The notes: a model not told the origin generated them from the letters alone. 49,916 nt of DNA from Akkermansiaceae bacterium (GCA_903878115.1 CAIRGO010000254.1:1-49916), one strand, 5' to 3'. Positions 26,360 to 35,249 are shown, counted from the first letter of the stretch. A program made the numbers and translations.

Positions 26360-27373
26360 TTAATGAAAAAGTGATAGGTTCGGATGAATCGGTGAATCAA
26401 GTGGATCGAACTTACCTTGCAAATGGCGAATCAATCCAGCGAAAGCAATCATCGCAGCATTATCCGTGCAGAGGTCAGGTGGGGATAATGATAACGTGAT
26501 TCCCGCAGCGTCGCAAGCAGTCTGAAATTTTTTTCTCAGAGATTGATTCAGCGAAACGCCACCGGAAAGAGCGAGGTGATTCATGCTTTCTTGTTTCAGC
26601 GCTCGCAGGGATTTGTGCAATAGAACATCGATTACTGCGGCTTGGAACGATGCGCAGAGATCATTCAGTGAAGTAGCGAGATTTTCGATTTTAGGTAAGC
26701 TGTAAAGCACACTGGTTTTCAATCCGGAGAATGAGAAATCAAGATGCGCTTCGTGCATAAGACCACGTGGAAAAGCATACTTTAAAGGATCTCCATCAAT
26801 GGCGGTGGCTTCAATGTTCGGCCCGCCGGGGTAAGGGAGCCCTAGCATTTTTGCGACTTTGTCAAATGCTTCGCCAGCGGCATCATCACGTGTGCTGCCG
26901 AGTTTGGTGTAGTCGCCTGCGGCACGAACTTTGATCAGCAATGTGTGTCCACCTGAGATGATCAATGCGATGTGCTCAGGAATGCATGTCTCTAACAAAA
27001 ATGGCGATAGTAGGTGCCCTTCGAGGTGATTGATGGCGAGGAACGGTTTACGGGTTGCGGCGGCGAGGGCTTTTGCTGTGGTATTGCCGATGAGTAGCGA
27101 TGAAGACAAGCCAGGCCCCGCGGTGGCGGCAAAAGCATCGATTTGATCAATGCTGACTTGTGCTCGGCGTAAAGCTTGCTCGATCAATGGTCGTAAGTTG
27201 AGCGAATGATTGCGCGATGCCAGTTCAGGAACTACGCCGCCGTGAGGTTGATGAAGGGGGATTTGGGAAGAAATTTCAGACGCAAGAATCCGCGTGCGTT
27301 GTTGACGATCGCCAGATAGAATAGCGACAGCAGTTTCATCACAAGAGGATTCAATAGCGAGAACAAGAGGCAT
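26360..27373 (-). CDS. tsaD: tRNA N6-adenosine threonylcarbamoyltransferase
   Basis: Transfers threonylcarbamoyl to A37 of ANN-decoding tRNAs, working with TsaB, TsaE and TsaC, none of which is here. The frame extends to 27460, but MPLVLAIESSCDETAVA is the family N-terminus and starts at ATG 27373 (337 residues, the normal size). Present are the ASKHA-type first loop (AIESSCDET), the metal-binding HLEGH of the kae1 signature, ISGGHTLLI, the YTKLGSTRDDAAGEAFDKVAK block, and GGVSLNQSLRKKF near the end. It is divergent from folP. Confidence 0.96.
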   Translation of the reverse strand: MPLVLAIESSCDETAVAILSGDRQQRTRILASEISSQIPLHQPHGGVVPELASRNHSLNLRPLIEQALRRAQVSIDQIDAFAATAGPGLSSSLLIGNTTAKALAAATRKPFLAINHLEGHLLSPFLLETCIPEHIALIISGGHTLLIKVRAAGDYTKLGSTRDDAAGEAFDKVAKMLGLPYPGGPNIEATAIDGDPLKYAFPRGLMHEAHLDFSFSGLKTSVLYSLPKIENLATSLNDLCASFQAAVIDVLLHKSLRALKQESMNHLALSGGVSLNQSLRKKFQTACDAAGITLSLSPPDLCTDNAAMIAFAGLIRHLQGKFDPLDSPIHPNLSLFH

Positions 27374-27379
27374 GAGCGA

Positions 27380-27463
27380 AAGTGGTGACCACTTCATGGA
27401 ACAATCGTGGGCGATTATGCAAGGGAAATGGGAAAAAGTTGGAAATTTAACCCATTCCATGAA
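27380..27463. promoter_or_regulatory. Inverted repeats between tsaD and folP
   Basis: A 15-bp perfect palindrome (AAGTGGT-G-ACCACTT, 27380-27394) lies next to one arm of a second inverted repeat, TTCATGGAA (27393-27401) and TTCCATGAA (27455-27463). Both sit in the 101-bp divergent intergenic region. They could be operator sites, but no cognate regulator is visible and the outer pair could be chance. Confidence 0.3.
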
Positions 27464-27474
27464 ACGTTGTTCGT

Positions 27475-28332
27475 GTGCAGTTGTTGTTTCGTCATCGTAA
27501 AATTTCGTTTGATCGCCGTCCGTTGGTGATGGGGATTGTCAATATCAACGATGATTCATTTTCTGGTGACGGAAGTCTTGACGAAGATCGCATCATCGCG
27601 CAAATCCGTCAGCAAATCAGCGACGGTGCAGATGTAATCGACCTCGGAGCAGAAAGCGCACGTACCAACCGTCAGGCGATCTCCATCGCCGAAGAGTTGC
27701 GTCGATTTTCGCTCGTGATGGAGCGATGGCAGGAAATATGGTCATCGGCAAAACCAATCGATGCGCTGCAAGTGTGGCCGCCGATTTTATCAGCGAATAC
27801 TTGGCGCACCGATGCCGTGCGTGGTGTGATCGCGATGGGGGCTGAATGGATCAATGATATGAGCGGATTGCCTGATGGTGAAAATGCAGCATTGTGCGCG
27901 GCAGCAGGCACGGCATTATTAATTATGCACAGTGTGGGTGAACCAAAAGTGCCGCATTTTCATCAACAATGGGATGATGTGATGGCTCAGCTTATGCAGT
28001 TTTTTTCTGAGAAAATCCAACTGGCCGAACAACATGGATTGAGCAGGGATTCCTTGATGTTAGATCCAGGAATTGATTTCGCGAAACAAAAAGATGACAA
28101 CCTAACGATCTATCGCAATCTAACCCGGCTCACCCAATTTTCTTTGCCACTGATGATCCCCGTATCTCGTAAGACGGTGATTGGCGATGTGTTGGGCATA
28201 AGTAATCCTTGCGAGCGGGATGCCGCTACCATTGCTTGCCTAACCTGGTGCATGCGGCATGGCGGAAATATTTTCCGGGCTCACAATGTGGCAGCTGCTT
28301 CTCAGGCGATTCGCTGCCTTGCCACTACTTGA
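27475..28332 (+). CDS. folP: Dihydropteroate synthase, divergent
   Basis: Condenses p-aminobenzoate with dihydropterin pyrophosphate in folate synthesis. A TIM-barrel of 285 residues starting from GTG 27475. Recognisable blocks: VMGIVNINDDSFSGDG (usual MGILNVTPDSFSDGG), INDMSG, LIMHSVGEP, DPGIDFAK, SRKTVIGD and the final RAHNVA (usual RVHDV). The second loop, normally GESTRPGA, reads GAESARTNRQ here and lacks the Thr and the Pro-Gly that shape the pterin/pABA site; in the first loop TPD is replaced by NDD. The Lys/Arg phosphate contacts remain. It is convergent with the batDE fusion gene, 3 bp away. folB lies 11 kb downstream. Confidence 0.85.
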   Translation: MQLLFRHRKISFDRRPLVMGIVNINDDSFSGDGSLDEDRIIAQIRQQISDGADVIDLGAESARTNRQAISIAEELRRFSLVMERWQEIWSSAKPIDALQVWPPILSANTWRTDAVRGVIAMGAEWINDMSGLPDGENAALCAAAGTALLIMHSVGEPKVPHFHQQWDDVMAQLMQFFSEKIQLAEQHGLSRDSLMLDPGIDFAKQKDDNLTIYRNLTRLTQFSLPLMIPVSRKTVIGDVLGISNPCERDAATIACLTWCMRHGGNIFRAHNVAAASQAIRCLATT

Positions 28333-28335
28333 TTT

Positions 28336-30768
28336 TTACGCAGAGGGTCCTTTGGGTTCGCTGGAGGTCTTTAATTGCGGTGCTGTCTGCGGTTTGTTAG
28401 GAATGATCTCCTCGATCGCATCTGCAGGAACCCAGCCTCTTGTTTGCGTGGCAAAGGCAATATAGACCCAGCGGTCGCTGCGCTGAATGATGCGGCAAAG
28501 CGAACCAGCAGGTGCATCGATCACTTCCGCAGAGGTTCGCGAGGCATCGGCGTAGGCGACAGCTTTTTCTGATACAATAATTGCTTGCTCGCTATAGGGT
28601 GCAAAGGTTGCATCGTCTGGATAATAATGCAGTGCGGCAGCAGCGGCTAGCAATAAAAAGGGACAAATGACGCATGATACAACCGCATAAATGCGCAATT
28701 TGCTGCCTCGGCTAGTCGCAGGAAACACCAATACACCTAAAACAATTAGCCACAGGCTAACAAAAAGCGTATTTTGCACCCAAGCGAGTGGGATTTTCGT
28801 TAGTGTGTATTGGTAATCCGGCCGTTTGATCGTAAGCGCGCCGAATTTTCTTTCGAGAAAACGCAGATTTTGGCGAGCCTCTAGCAATCCTGAATCGGCG
28901 ATCAGGGCCCGCCGATAATAAAGCGCCGCATAACCTGGCGAACTCATGCGATAGCTGGCGTTACCGATGTTGTAGAGTGTTTGTGAAGTGAGTTGCTCAT
29001 AGGGGCCTGCAGATAACCACGCGGTGATTGCATCTTTGTATTGTCCTTCGGCGTAAAGTTGATACCCGTCTTTTTGCACCTCTGGTTTTGCTTCTTCGGC
29101 TTGCAAGCCGCTAGAAAATATAGCCGCGAATATCATCAGCGAAAAAGCTAATTTGCGTAAGGTTTTTAAAATCATGGATCTTTGGGCTGGTGGTATCGGT
29201 GAGGTGTCTGGTTGTGGATGAAAACAAAGGGCATCGCGTTGTTTTAGTATATTCTGAATTTCGCTTTGTTGAGATTTTTCCGGCAACCATGTTTCGATAA
29301 ATCGGCCAACACTTCGATAAAATGAAACCATGTCATTCGGTGATTTTTCGAGTGATTTCCATGCTTCTTTCCTTGCTGCCAAGTGAGGATTTGAAGCGAA
29401 TCGATAGGCATAACGACGATAAACAATTGCAGCAATCAAGGTCAGCAAAAGAACTAACGGAACCAGATGCCATAGATGCGGGAGATCCATGGTCTTGCTC
29501 GGGTCGATCAACGGGCCCGTTTTGATCACTCCTAAAATATCCGTCATCCGTTCAACTGGCAAATTTGCTGCTTGTGGGGGAGCATCGATGATTGAAACGT
29601 TTGGGTTTGTGGAGGGAGTAACTTTTAACGGAACTGCTGCCGTGGTCAACGATTTGTAGGATTCGGTGATAGGGTCAAAATAATCCAAGCGAAATGGAGG
29701 AATCATGGTTTGTCGTTCCGTGGGACGCATAAACTGTTTAAAGACCACAGTTCCTTTCTGGGTTCTGCGTTCCTCGCCTTGTTCGCTGCGCGTTGCATCG
29801 TAGAGCTTCCAACCGTCTGGATCAGTGAGAAAGGGGGCCTCGAGAGAGTCGAGGTTGCCTCGACCTGAAACTACTAAATCGACGTTCACAGGGTCACCTT
29901 CGCGGATCTCTGTGTCAGCGGCATTGATGCCGAGATTGAGGGTGAAATCACCCACCGCATTTCGAAAACCAGGTGGCGGATTTGCAGGCAATGGTTTGGC
30001 ATCCAATTCAAGCTTCGAAGCGGCAAGATTCAGCGCTACGAGATTTTGTTCGACGCCAAATTGTCCCACGCTCGACTGAACCGTAATGAGCCGAATTTTA
30101 GCACCACCGATCGAGACCTTTCCTGATTTGCTAGCTGCCATCGTGCTCGGATAGGATACTGCTTGGTATTGCGCTCCTAACAAAATTGCGCTGCCTATTT
30201 GCGGGCGTGGTTCGAACCGCCATGCTGTGATGCCATCGCGGTCGAAATCTGGAATACCCCATTCTTCCACGCGCTGGTTGGCAGGGAAGTAGATTTTCAT
30301 TTCCACAGGAATGATTTCCCCTTCATACGGATTGGTTTTTGTTGTGCGGAACATTGCTGCATAACGCGTCGTCGATCCGTTAATCACAATTTCAGTGAAG
30401 GGAATTTGTGTTGCGTCAAAAACTTCAAAATCCAAGGCGTCGCTGGCGATTTTCTCAGTGCCTACTTGAAATTTCAACTCAGGAATCTGATGCTTGCCGA
30501 CTTCAAAACTTGTCAGTGCAAATTGATAAATATAACCCAATTTCCGACCCGGTAAAATTGTGGTATTAGGCCCGCCGAAACCACGCGCCTGCAAGGTGAC
30601 GCCGGGAATGGCTGGTAATTGCAATTCTTCGGGAGGATTCACATCTGTCAGTGTGATTTCCAATACGGCTTGTTCGCCGCGTGCAAGAAATTGACTCGAC
30701 AGCGCTACATCGATCGATGCTGCTCGCAGCAAACACGTGAAGCTCAGGAGAAAAAATAGATATTTCAT
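28336..30768 (-). CDS. BatD-BatE fusion protein
   Basis: One open frame of about 810 residues joins two proteins that are usually separate. Residues 1-530 are BatD: a signal peptide (MKYLFFLLSFTCLLRAA), repeated beta-sandwich domains rich in GDPV-type turns, and a membrane helix (WHLVPLVLLLTLIAAIVY) with a short cytosolic tail. From Met532 an internal hydrophobic stretch (MILKTLRKLAFSLMIFAAIF) resembles an old BatE signal peptide. BatE then follows: TPR units (YQLYAEGQYKDAI, YNIGNASYR), two membrane helices, and a terminal SH3-like domain (APAGSLCRIIQRSDRWVYI). The ATG at 30768 begins the signal peptide; a GTG at 30804 overlaps the upstream stop (GTGA) and may couple translation. It is the last gene of the MoxR/Bat operon. 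Confidence 0.88.
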   Translation of the reverse strand: MKYLFFLLSFTCLLRAASIDVALSSQFLARGEQAVLEITLTDVNPPEELQLPAIPGVTLQARGFGGPNTTILPGRKLGYIYQFALTSFEVGKHQIPELKFQVGTEKIASDALDFEVFDATQIPFTEIVINGSTTRYAAMFRTTKTNPYEGEIIPVEMKIYFPANQRVEEWGIPDFDRDGITAWRFEPRPQIGSAILLGAQYQAVSYPSTMAASKSGKVSIGGAKIRLITVQSSVGQFGVEQNLVALNLAASKLELDAKPLPANPPPGFRNAVGDFTLNLGINAADTEIREGDPVNVDLVVSGRGNLDSLEAPFLTDPDGWKLYDATRSEQGEERRTQKGTVVFKQFMRPTERQTMIPPFRLDYFDPITESYKSLTTAAVPLKVTPSTNPNVSIIDAPPQAANLPVERMTDILGVIKTGPLIDPSKTMDLPHLWHLVPLVLLLTLIAAIVYRRYAYRFASNPHLAARKEAWKSLEKSPNDMVSFYRSVGRFIETWLPEKSQQSEIQNILKQRDALCFHPQPDTSPIPPAQRSMILKTLRKLAFSLMIFAAIFSSGLQAEEAKPEVQKDGYQLYAEGQYKDAITAWLSAGPYEQLTSQTLYNIGNASYRMSSPGYAALYYRRALIADSGLLEARQNLRFLERKFGALTIKRPDYQYTLTKIPLAWVQNTLFVSLWLIVLGVLVFPATSRGSKLRIYAVVSCVICPFLLLAAAAALHYYPDDATFAPYSEQAIIVSEKAVAYADASRTSAEVIDAPAGSLCRIIQRSDRWVYIAFATQTRGWVPADAIEEIIPNKPQTAPQLKTSSEPKGPSA

Positions 30769-30800
30769 AAATAAGTATGGCTTAAAAAATGGACGAATGA

Positions 30801-32783
30801 TCACCAGTCTTTTTCAGGACGACGATACTGGTAGGTTCCTTCCGCGACGACCCCACGTTGCAAATCAGCGTTTTCATTGAGTTTGCGCATGGCGTGCTGT
30901 TCTTTGGTTTCTTCAGGACGTTTATCTTTGCCGTGAGTGTTGTTAGGATCGGGTTTTTCACCTTCGGGAGTTTTTCCTTCTTTATCTCCCTGATCACCTT
31001 TGTCTTTTGGCTCTTGGCCATCTTTCCCCTTTTCGCCAGGCTTGTCACCTTCTCCTTCGCCTTCGCCCTCTTGGTCTCCAGGCTCTTGACCCTCACCTTC
31101 GCCTTCGCCCTGATCTTGCCCACCCATTTGTTGCTGCATTTCTTTTTGCTGATCTTCCATTGCTTTGCGCAATTTCTTTAAGTATTCGTAGGCGACTGTT
31201 TTGTTTTGTTGCGCATCGGTCAGTTGCTGATCAATGCTCAGTGCTGATTGTGAGTGGCGCACCGAATCAGACCAGTTCAACAAAATGGACTGCATATTAC
31301 GAAACCCTTCCGATGGTTTATTGGGCTCAGATTTATCATCCTTCATCCAATCGTCCATTCGCTCTTTTAGTAGGGCTTCAAAACGCGCTGGACCGTCAGT
31401 TTCGCCGGGGTAGGTTTCTCCTTTGGAAAGCGATTGCCAGCCTAATTGAAATAAAGTATTGCCCATACCTTGATGCGCAGCTGCTCTAATTGCTGGCTCA
31501 TCTTGTGCTAGAGCGTGGGAATATGCGGCGCGGGCTTCAGGGAACTCGCTTAGACGATAATCGGCCGTTGCTTTGCCTAACATGATGCCAGCATAAGCAT
31601 CGGTTTCGGGTGTTTCTAGGCGTGATAATTGTTCAAACTGTGAACTGGCTTCTTTGTAATCTTTTGCCTCGAACGCCGCTCGTGCGGTGGCCAGTGTGAT
31701 CGGCGGTTCTTCGCCATTAGAGAATGAGCTTAGTAAAAGCATCATTACGATTGTGGCCGCTGCTGATTTAGCAGATGCATTCACGGAAGTTAGACCACGC
31801 CAGCGAGTGCCAAGAAGTATTGCGATCATAAGAAATAGAACTGCGGGAAACATAAACCATTGATACAAATCCGTCGCTAACATTTTTTCAGTTCCTTTCA
31901 ATTCAAAGGTATCCAAATCTGACACTGCTGCTGTGATCATGGCGGGAATATCACTTGCTGATTGAGCGAGTGCAAAGCGACCACCACACTGGGAAGCAAA
32001 ATTTTGCAATGTGGCGGACTGCAGTCTACTGATGATCACTTCTCCTTTGAGATCACGAAATTTTCCATCCGCCGCTTCAGGGTCCGGGATGAATCCACCA
32101 TCATCAGTGCCTATACCAATCGTAAAGGTGTATGTGCCTGATTTTTTGATCTCGCTTACTGTGCCGAGTAGCTCTGGCGAATGCTCTTCACCATCGGAAA
32201 GAATGATCATGCCATTGTTGCTTTGAGCAGTTTCTTTCAACGTGGCGATTGCCATTTTCACTGCAGCGCCCACATCGGAACCGCCATTGGGGATGGAATC
32301 AAAATCCAACTGTTCCACGGTTTCACGCACAGCTCCATGATCATTTGTGAGCGGTGCAAAAAGAAAGGAGGTTCCGGCAAACCCGACCACTCCGATACGA
32401 TCATTCGGCAGTGTTTCCAGTAATTCATAAATCAGTGCTTTTGCTTGATCTAGGCGTGATGGTTTGAGGTCGGCCACTTTCATCGAGCGCGATAGATCCA
32501 GCACGATAATGAGGTTCCTACCGCGTGAGCTTTCGGTTTTTACGGAGTTAGTGCTTTGCAAACGTGCAATCGATAAAATCAACATCAGCGCAGCAATCAT
32601 CAGTGAGGCGAATCCCAGCCATCTCGGCCATGAGGAACCACTTTTCAGGAGGTTCTTGCGCAAACGATCGGCGACAAATTCAGCCCATTGTCCACGCTTA
32701 CGTCGCAAAGCAATCAGCGCTACGACTACCAGCAAAGGCAGCGCGAGCAGCAGTAATAGCAAGTATGGTTGAGCGAATGACAT
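30801..32783 (-). CDS. BatB-BatC fusion: VWA membrane protein with TPR and acidic Gly/Glu-rich tail
   Basis: About 660 residues. Helices at 6-27 and about 57-75 flank a short cytosolic part, then a von Willebrand factor A domain (about 88-290) with MIDAS DLSRSM (Asp96, Ser98, Ser100), a Thr in FAPLTND and DGEEHS, so metal binding looks intact. A closing helix (FMFPAVLFLMIAILL) ends the BatB part. A second hydrophobic segment (TIVMMLLLSSFSNG) looks like a former BatC signal peptide and leads to TPR units (about 360-540). A low-complexity stretch of Gly-Glu, Lys and Asp (about 560-635) and a conserved-looking tail (RRPEKDW) finish it. Bat proteins are thought to form a periplasm-facing complex linked to envelope stress tolerance. 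It overlaps the batDE GTG candidate. Confidence 0.88.
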   Translation of the reverse strand: MSFAQPYLLLLLLALPLLVVVALIALRRKRGQWAEFVADRLRKNLLKSGSSWPRWLGFASLMIAALMLILSIARLQSTNSVKTESSRGRNLIIVLDLSRSMKVADLKPSRLDQAKALIYELLETLPNDRIGVVGFAGTSFLFAPLTNDHGAVRETVEQLDFDSIPNGGSDVGAAVKMAIATLKETAQSNNGMIILSDGEEHSPELLGTVSEIKKSGTYTFTIGIGTDDGGFIPDPEAADGKFRDLKGEVIISRLQSATLQNFASQCGGRFALAQSASDIPAMITAAVSDLDTFELKGTEKMLATDLYQWFMFPAVLFLMIAILLGTRWRGLTSVNASAKSAAATIVMMLLLSSFSNGEEPPITLATARAAFEAKDYKEASSQFEQLSRLETPETDAYAGIMLGKATADYRLSEFPEARAAYSHALAQDEPAIRAAAHQGMGNTLFQLGWQSLSKGETYPGETDGPARFEALLKERMDDWMKDDKSEPNKPSEGFRNMQSILLNWSDSVRHSQSALSIDQQLTDAQQNKTVAYEYLKKLRKAMEDQQKEMQQQMGGQDQGEGEGEGQEPGDQEGEGEGEGDKPGEKGKDGQEPKDKGDQGDKEGKTPEGEKPDPNNTHGKDKRPEETKEQHAMRKLNENADLQRGVVAEGTYQYRRPEKDW

Positions 32784-32795
32784 GATGGGAAATTG

Positions 32796-33821
32796 TTAAG
32801 CTGTGGGAGGTGGCGAGAGAGCTATCAAAAGAAGCGACAGCAGTGCAAAAAATAGCGCAGGATACGCAAACCACAAAAATAATTCGTGATCTTCCGTGAC
32901 GGTGTAAGTTTTGCGTTCAGTTTTTTCTAACTTATCGATGGTCTGAAAGGTGTCTTTTAACTCGGCATTGGTTTGCGCCCAGTAATGCTCGCCACCTGTA
33001 AGCCTTGATACTTCTTGAAGAGTTGGTAGATCGAATTCTTGGCGCGGAAAACGTTGAATATTGCTGCTGACGCGCCCGTCTTTGGTGCCGATCGCAACGG
33101 CATAAATTTTGATATTCAAATCAGCAGCGTATTTCGCGGCATCAATGGGGGAAATTTTTCCTGAATTATTAGCTCCATCAGTAATTAGCACGACGATTTT
33201 CGACTTCGCATCCCTTGCATTGAGCCGTGACGAAGCCGCTGAAATGGCGGAACCAATCGCTGTTCCTTGCTCGCGAATGGTGCCATCGCCATAGCCGTTG
33301 CGGTGGTTTAATTTTACCCGTTGCAGGCCAGCTAAGAGCCAATTGTGATCCAGCGTGATTGGGCTAATGTGATATGGTTGACCTGAGAAAACCACTAGTC
33401 CGATGCGGTCGTCAGGTCGATTGCTTACGAAGCTGGTGACCACTTCTTTCGCGGCGTCTAGACGCTGAACAGGCATTCCGTCCGGCGTTTTAAAGTCATC
33501 GATCTCCATCGAAAGCGATAAGTCGAACGCGATCATGATATCGATCCCTGAAGCTGTGCGATTTTGAAACTCCAAACGATTGACCGGTCGAGCTAGTGCA
33601 ATGATCGCCAATACCAAAGAAACGAAAGCGAATGGCAGCGCGAATGAGCCAGGTCCTTGGCGCATCTTTTGGCCAAGTGACACAAGAACATTCAGTGTAG
33701 AAAACGTAAGCGCAGCCTCCGCACCACGACCACGTCGTAAAAACAACAAAAATAACGCTGGTATCAAGAGTAACAGCCAATAGGGCGAGACAAAGACGAA
33801 ATGTTTTAGTTGATCAAACAT
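32796..33821 (-). CDS. BatA: VWA-domain membrane protein
   Basis: 341 residues from ATG 33821 (MFDQLKHFVFVSPYWLLLL); a TTG 21 bases upstream is unlikely. It has an N-terminal helix, a short basic loop (RRGRG), a second helix (ALPFAFVSLVLAIIALA), then a VWA domain with MIDAS DLSLSM, the Thr in SPITLDH and the Asp in LITDGANNSG. A C-terminal helix anchors it again (LFLWFAYPALFFALLSLLLIAL). The arrangement matches BatA, which is paired with BatB in this operon type. The domain faces the periplasm and the MIDAS looks complete, so it probably binds a protein partner via a divalent metal. It lies between the DUF4381 gene and the batBC fusion. Confidence 0.88.
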   Translation of the reverse strand: MFDQLKHFVFVSPYWLLLLIPALFLLFLRRGRGAEAALTFSTLNVLVSLGQKMRQGPGSFALPFAFVSLVLAIIALARPVNRLEFQNRTASGIDIMIAFDLSLSMEIDDFKTPDGMPVQRLDAAKEVVTSFVSNRPDDRIGLVVFSGQPYHISPITLDHNWLLAGLQRVKLNHRNGYGDGTIREQGTAIGSAISAASSRLNARDAKSKIVVLITDGANNSGKISPIDAAKYAADLNIKIYAVAIGTKDGRVSSNIQRFPRQEFDLPTLQEVSRLTGGEHYWAQTNAELKDTFQTIDKLEKTERKTYTVTEDHELFLWFAYPALFFALLSLLLIALSPPPTA

Positions 33822-33838
33822 GGAAGCGAATACTGCGG

Positions 33839-34345
33839 TCAAATTTTGATAACGTGAAGGTGATCAATCAGCTCGATGGCCTGTGGAATAAGTCCAGAAA
33901 GGTCACGTGATTCCTCCACTGGTGCATACTTGAGGCGAGCGAGTTGTTGGAAATGTGTGCTAATTTGCTGGCGTGAAGGCTCTGGCAAACGAGCTAGCGC
34001 ATCGTGACGACTTAAAAATTCCTCATGAGTTTCAAATATCGACGAATCGCTAAATACGAGAGCTAGGTAATGACGAATTGTTAGAGAGACTGTCGTTGCC
34101 AGCGTGACCGGATTTTGGATGCTTTTTGCTTTCTCCAACTCCGTCATCGCTTCGTGATAGGCCTTTGCTCGGATCGATTCCGCAGTGGCCACTTTACTCC
34201 TTGCTAAGCGAACGAAAAACAAAACAAGCGCCACCGAAAACAATGCAATCATCAACCATGCCCACCATGGAAGTGCAGGGTGGGGGATAAATTTTTCCAC
34301 CTCCGGAATATCACGCAGGTCAAGTTTGGGAGTGTTTTCGTCCAT
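33839..34345 (-). CDS. DUF4381 family membrane protein of the Bat operon
   Basis: 168 residues. The N-terminal ~28 residues are polar with LRDIPEVEKFIPHPALPWW, followed by one membrane helix (WAWLMIALFSVALVLFFVRLA), then a soluble, helical cytosolic domain (AKAYHEAMTELEKAK, ... LARLKYAPVEES). The Pro-Trp-Trp entry to the helix and the LARLKYAP segment are typical of DUF4381 proteins, which sit between DUF58 and BatA genes in this operon type. The molecular role is unknown; position suggests an assembly or membrane-adaptor function. Its start overlaps the DUF58 stop, and its stop is 18 bp before the chosen batA ATG. Confidence 0.8.
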   Translation of the reverse strand: MDENTPKLDLRDIPEVEKFIPHPALPWWAWLMIALFSVALVLFFVRLARSKVATAESIRAKAYHEAMTELEKAKSIQNPVTLATTVSLTIRHYLALVFSDSSIFETHEEFLSRHDALARLPEPSRQQISTHFQQLARLKYAPVEESRDLSGLIPQAIELIDHLHVIKI

Positions 34346-35238
34346 CAGTTAGATCGTTTGCGTATACGGCGTTTGAGCAGAGCGTGTAAGGGCGGAATAG
34401 GATCGCTATCCGTGCTTAGATCTGCACAATCGATTCCGTGTTTTTTGAAAATGGCGAGCACGCCTTCATGTTGGCGACGCATTAATTTTTCGTATGCCAT
34501 GCGTAGATTTGAGTTCGAGGTGTTCACCGATGTTTGCCAGCCCGTTTCTGGGTCAGCGAGGGTGACTCGACCCGCACGAGGAAGTTTTTTCTCTAATGGA
34601 TCAGTGATGCGGATGGCAATGGTGTCGTGCTTTGCTGATAATTTCCCTAAAGGTTTTTCCAAAGGATCAGTGAGGAAGTCAGAAATGAGAAACACTAACG
34701 ATTTGCGCGGCAGCGCTTGGATTAAAGTGGTGCACGCCGCTACCATGGATGTCCCTGGATTCGTGGGTTCTGCGAGTAAAATTTCTCTGACCAAGCGCAA
34801 CAAATGGCGTGATCCTTTTGCTGGGGGAATGAAAAGAAGCGACTCAGCAGCAAATAAGAGCAATCCGCATTTATCGCCGTTTTGGATCGCTGAAAAGCCT
34901 ACTACGGCGGCTGTTTCTGCGGCAACTTCACGTTTGGAATAGTTGACCGATCCGTAGTTGGCAGAACCGCTGACGTCGACGGCAATGATGACATTTAATT
35001 CGCGCTCTTCACGGAATTTCCTAATATAAGGAGTGCCCATGCGCGCGGTGACATTCCAGTCGATAAAACGAATTTCGTCACCGTGCTGATATTCACGGAA
35101 ATCATCAAAATCCAGACCTTGTCCTTTGAACGATGATTGATATTCGCCAGAAAATGATTCTCTGACCAAGCGCCGCGCTTTAAGCTCGAGCTTGCGCACG
35201 CGAACCATCATTTCCTCGATCTGTTCGTCAGTGGTCAT
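34345..35238 (-). CDS. DUF58 domain protein
   Basis: About 297 residues, soluble, from ATG 35238 (MTTDEQIEEMMVRVRKLE). The DUF58 signature is present: RGDEIR-like (HGDEIRFIDWNVTARMG), then IRKFREERELNVIIAVDVSGSA. The DVSGS stretch is the start of a VWA-like fold with a nearly complete MIDAS. The segment VFLISDFLTD and the final Arg/Lys-rich tail (LKRRIRKRSN) follow. DUF58 proteins accompany MoxR ATPases and are taken to be their partners or clients. It overlaps both neighbours' coding ends, indicating tight translational coupling. Confidence 0.9.
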   Translation of the reverse strand: MTTDEQIEEMMVRVRKLELKARRLVRESFSGEYQSSFKGQGLDFDDFREYQHGDEIRFIDWNVTARMGTPYIRKFREERELNVIIAVDVSGSANYGSVNYSKREVAAETAAVVGFSAIQNGDKCGLLLFAAESLLFIPPAKGSRHLLRLVREILLAEPTNPGTSMVAACTTLIQALPRKSLVFLISDFLTDPLEKPLGKLSAKHDTIAIRITDPLEKKLPRAGRVTLADPETGWQTSVNTSNSNLRMAYEKLMRRQHEGVLAIFKKHGIDCADLSTDSDPIPPLHALLKRRIRKRSN

Positions 35239-35249
35239 GAAGAAAAAAA

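Noticed and set aside
27374-27460. 29-residue N-terminal extension of TsaD
   Set aside because: TsaD proteins begin at the strand leading to ESSCDET, and the extension covers the divergent regulatory region.
30209-30218. GGTTCGAACC resembling a tRNA T-loop
   Set aside because: It lies inside the BatD coding part, and no acceptor or anticodon stem can be drawn around it.
30858-31181. Plus-strand frame predicting a Phe/Leu-rich membrane protein
   Set aside because: It is the exact antisense of the Gly/Glu/Lys-rich tail of the batBC fusion. Reversing GAA/GGC-type codons gives Phe/Leu/Ala codons and mimics membrane segments.
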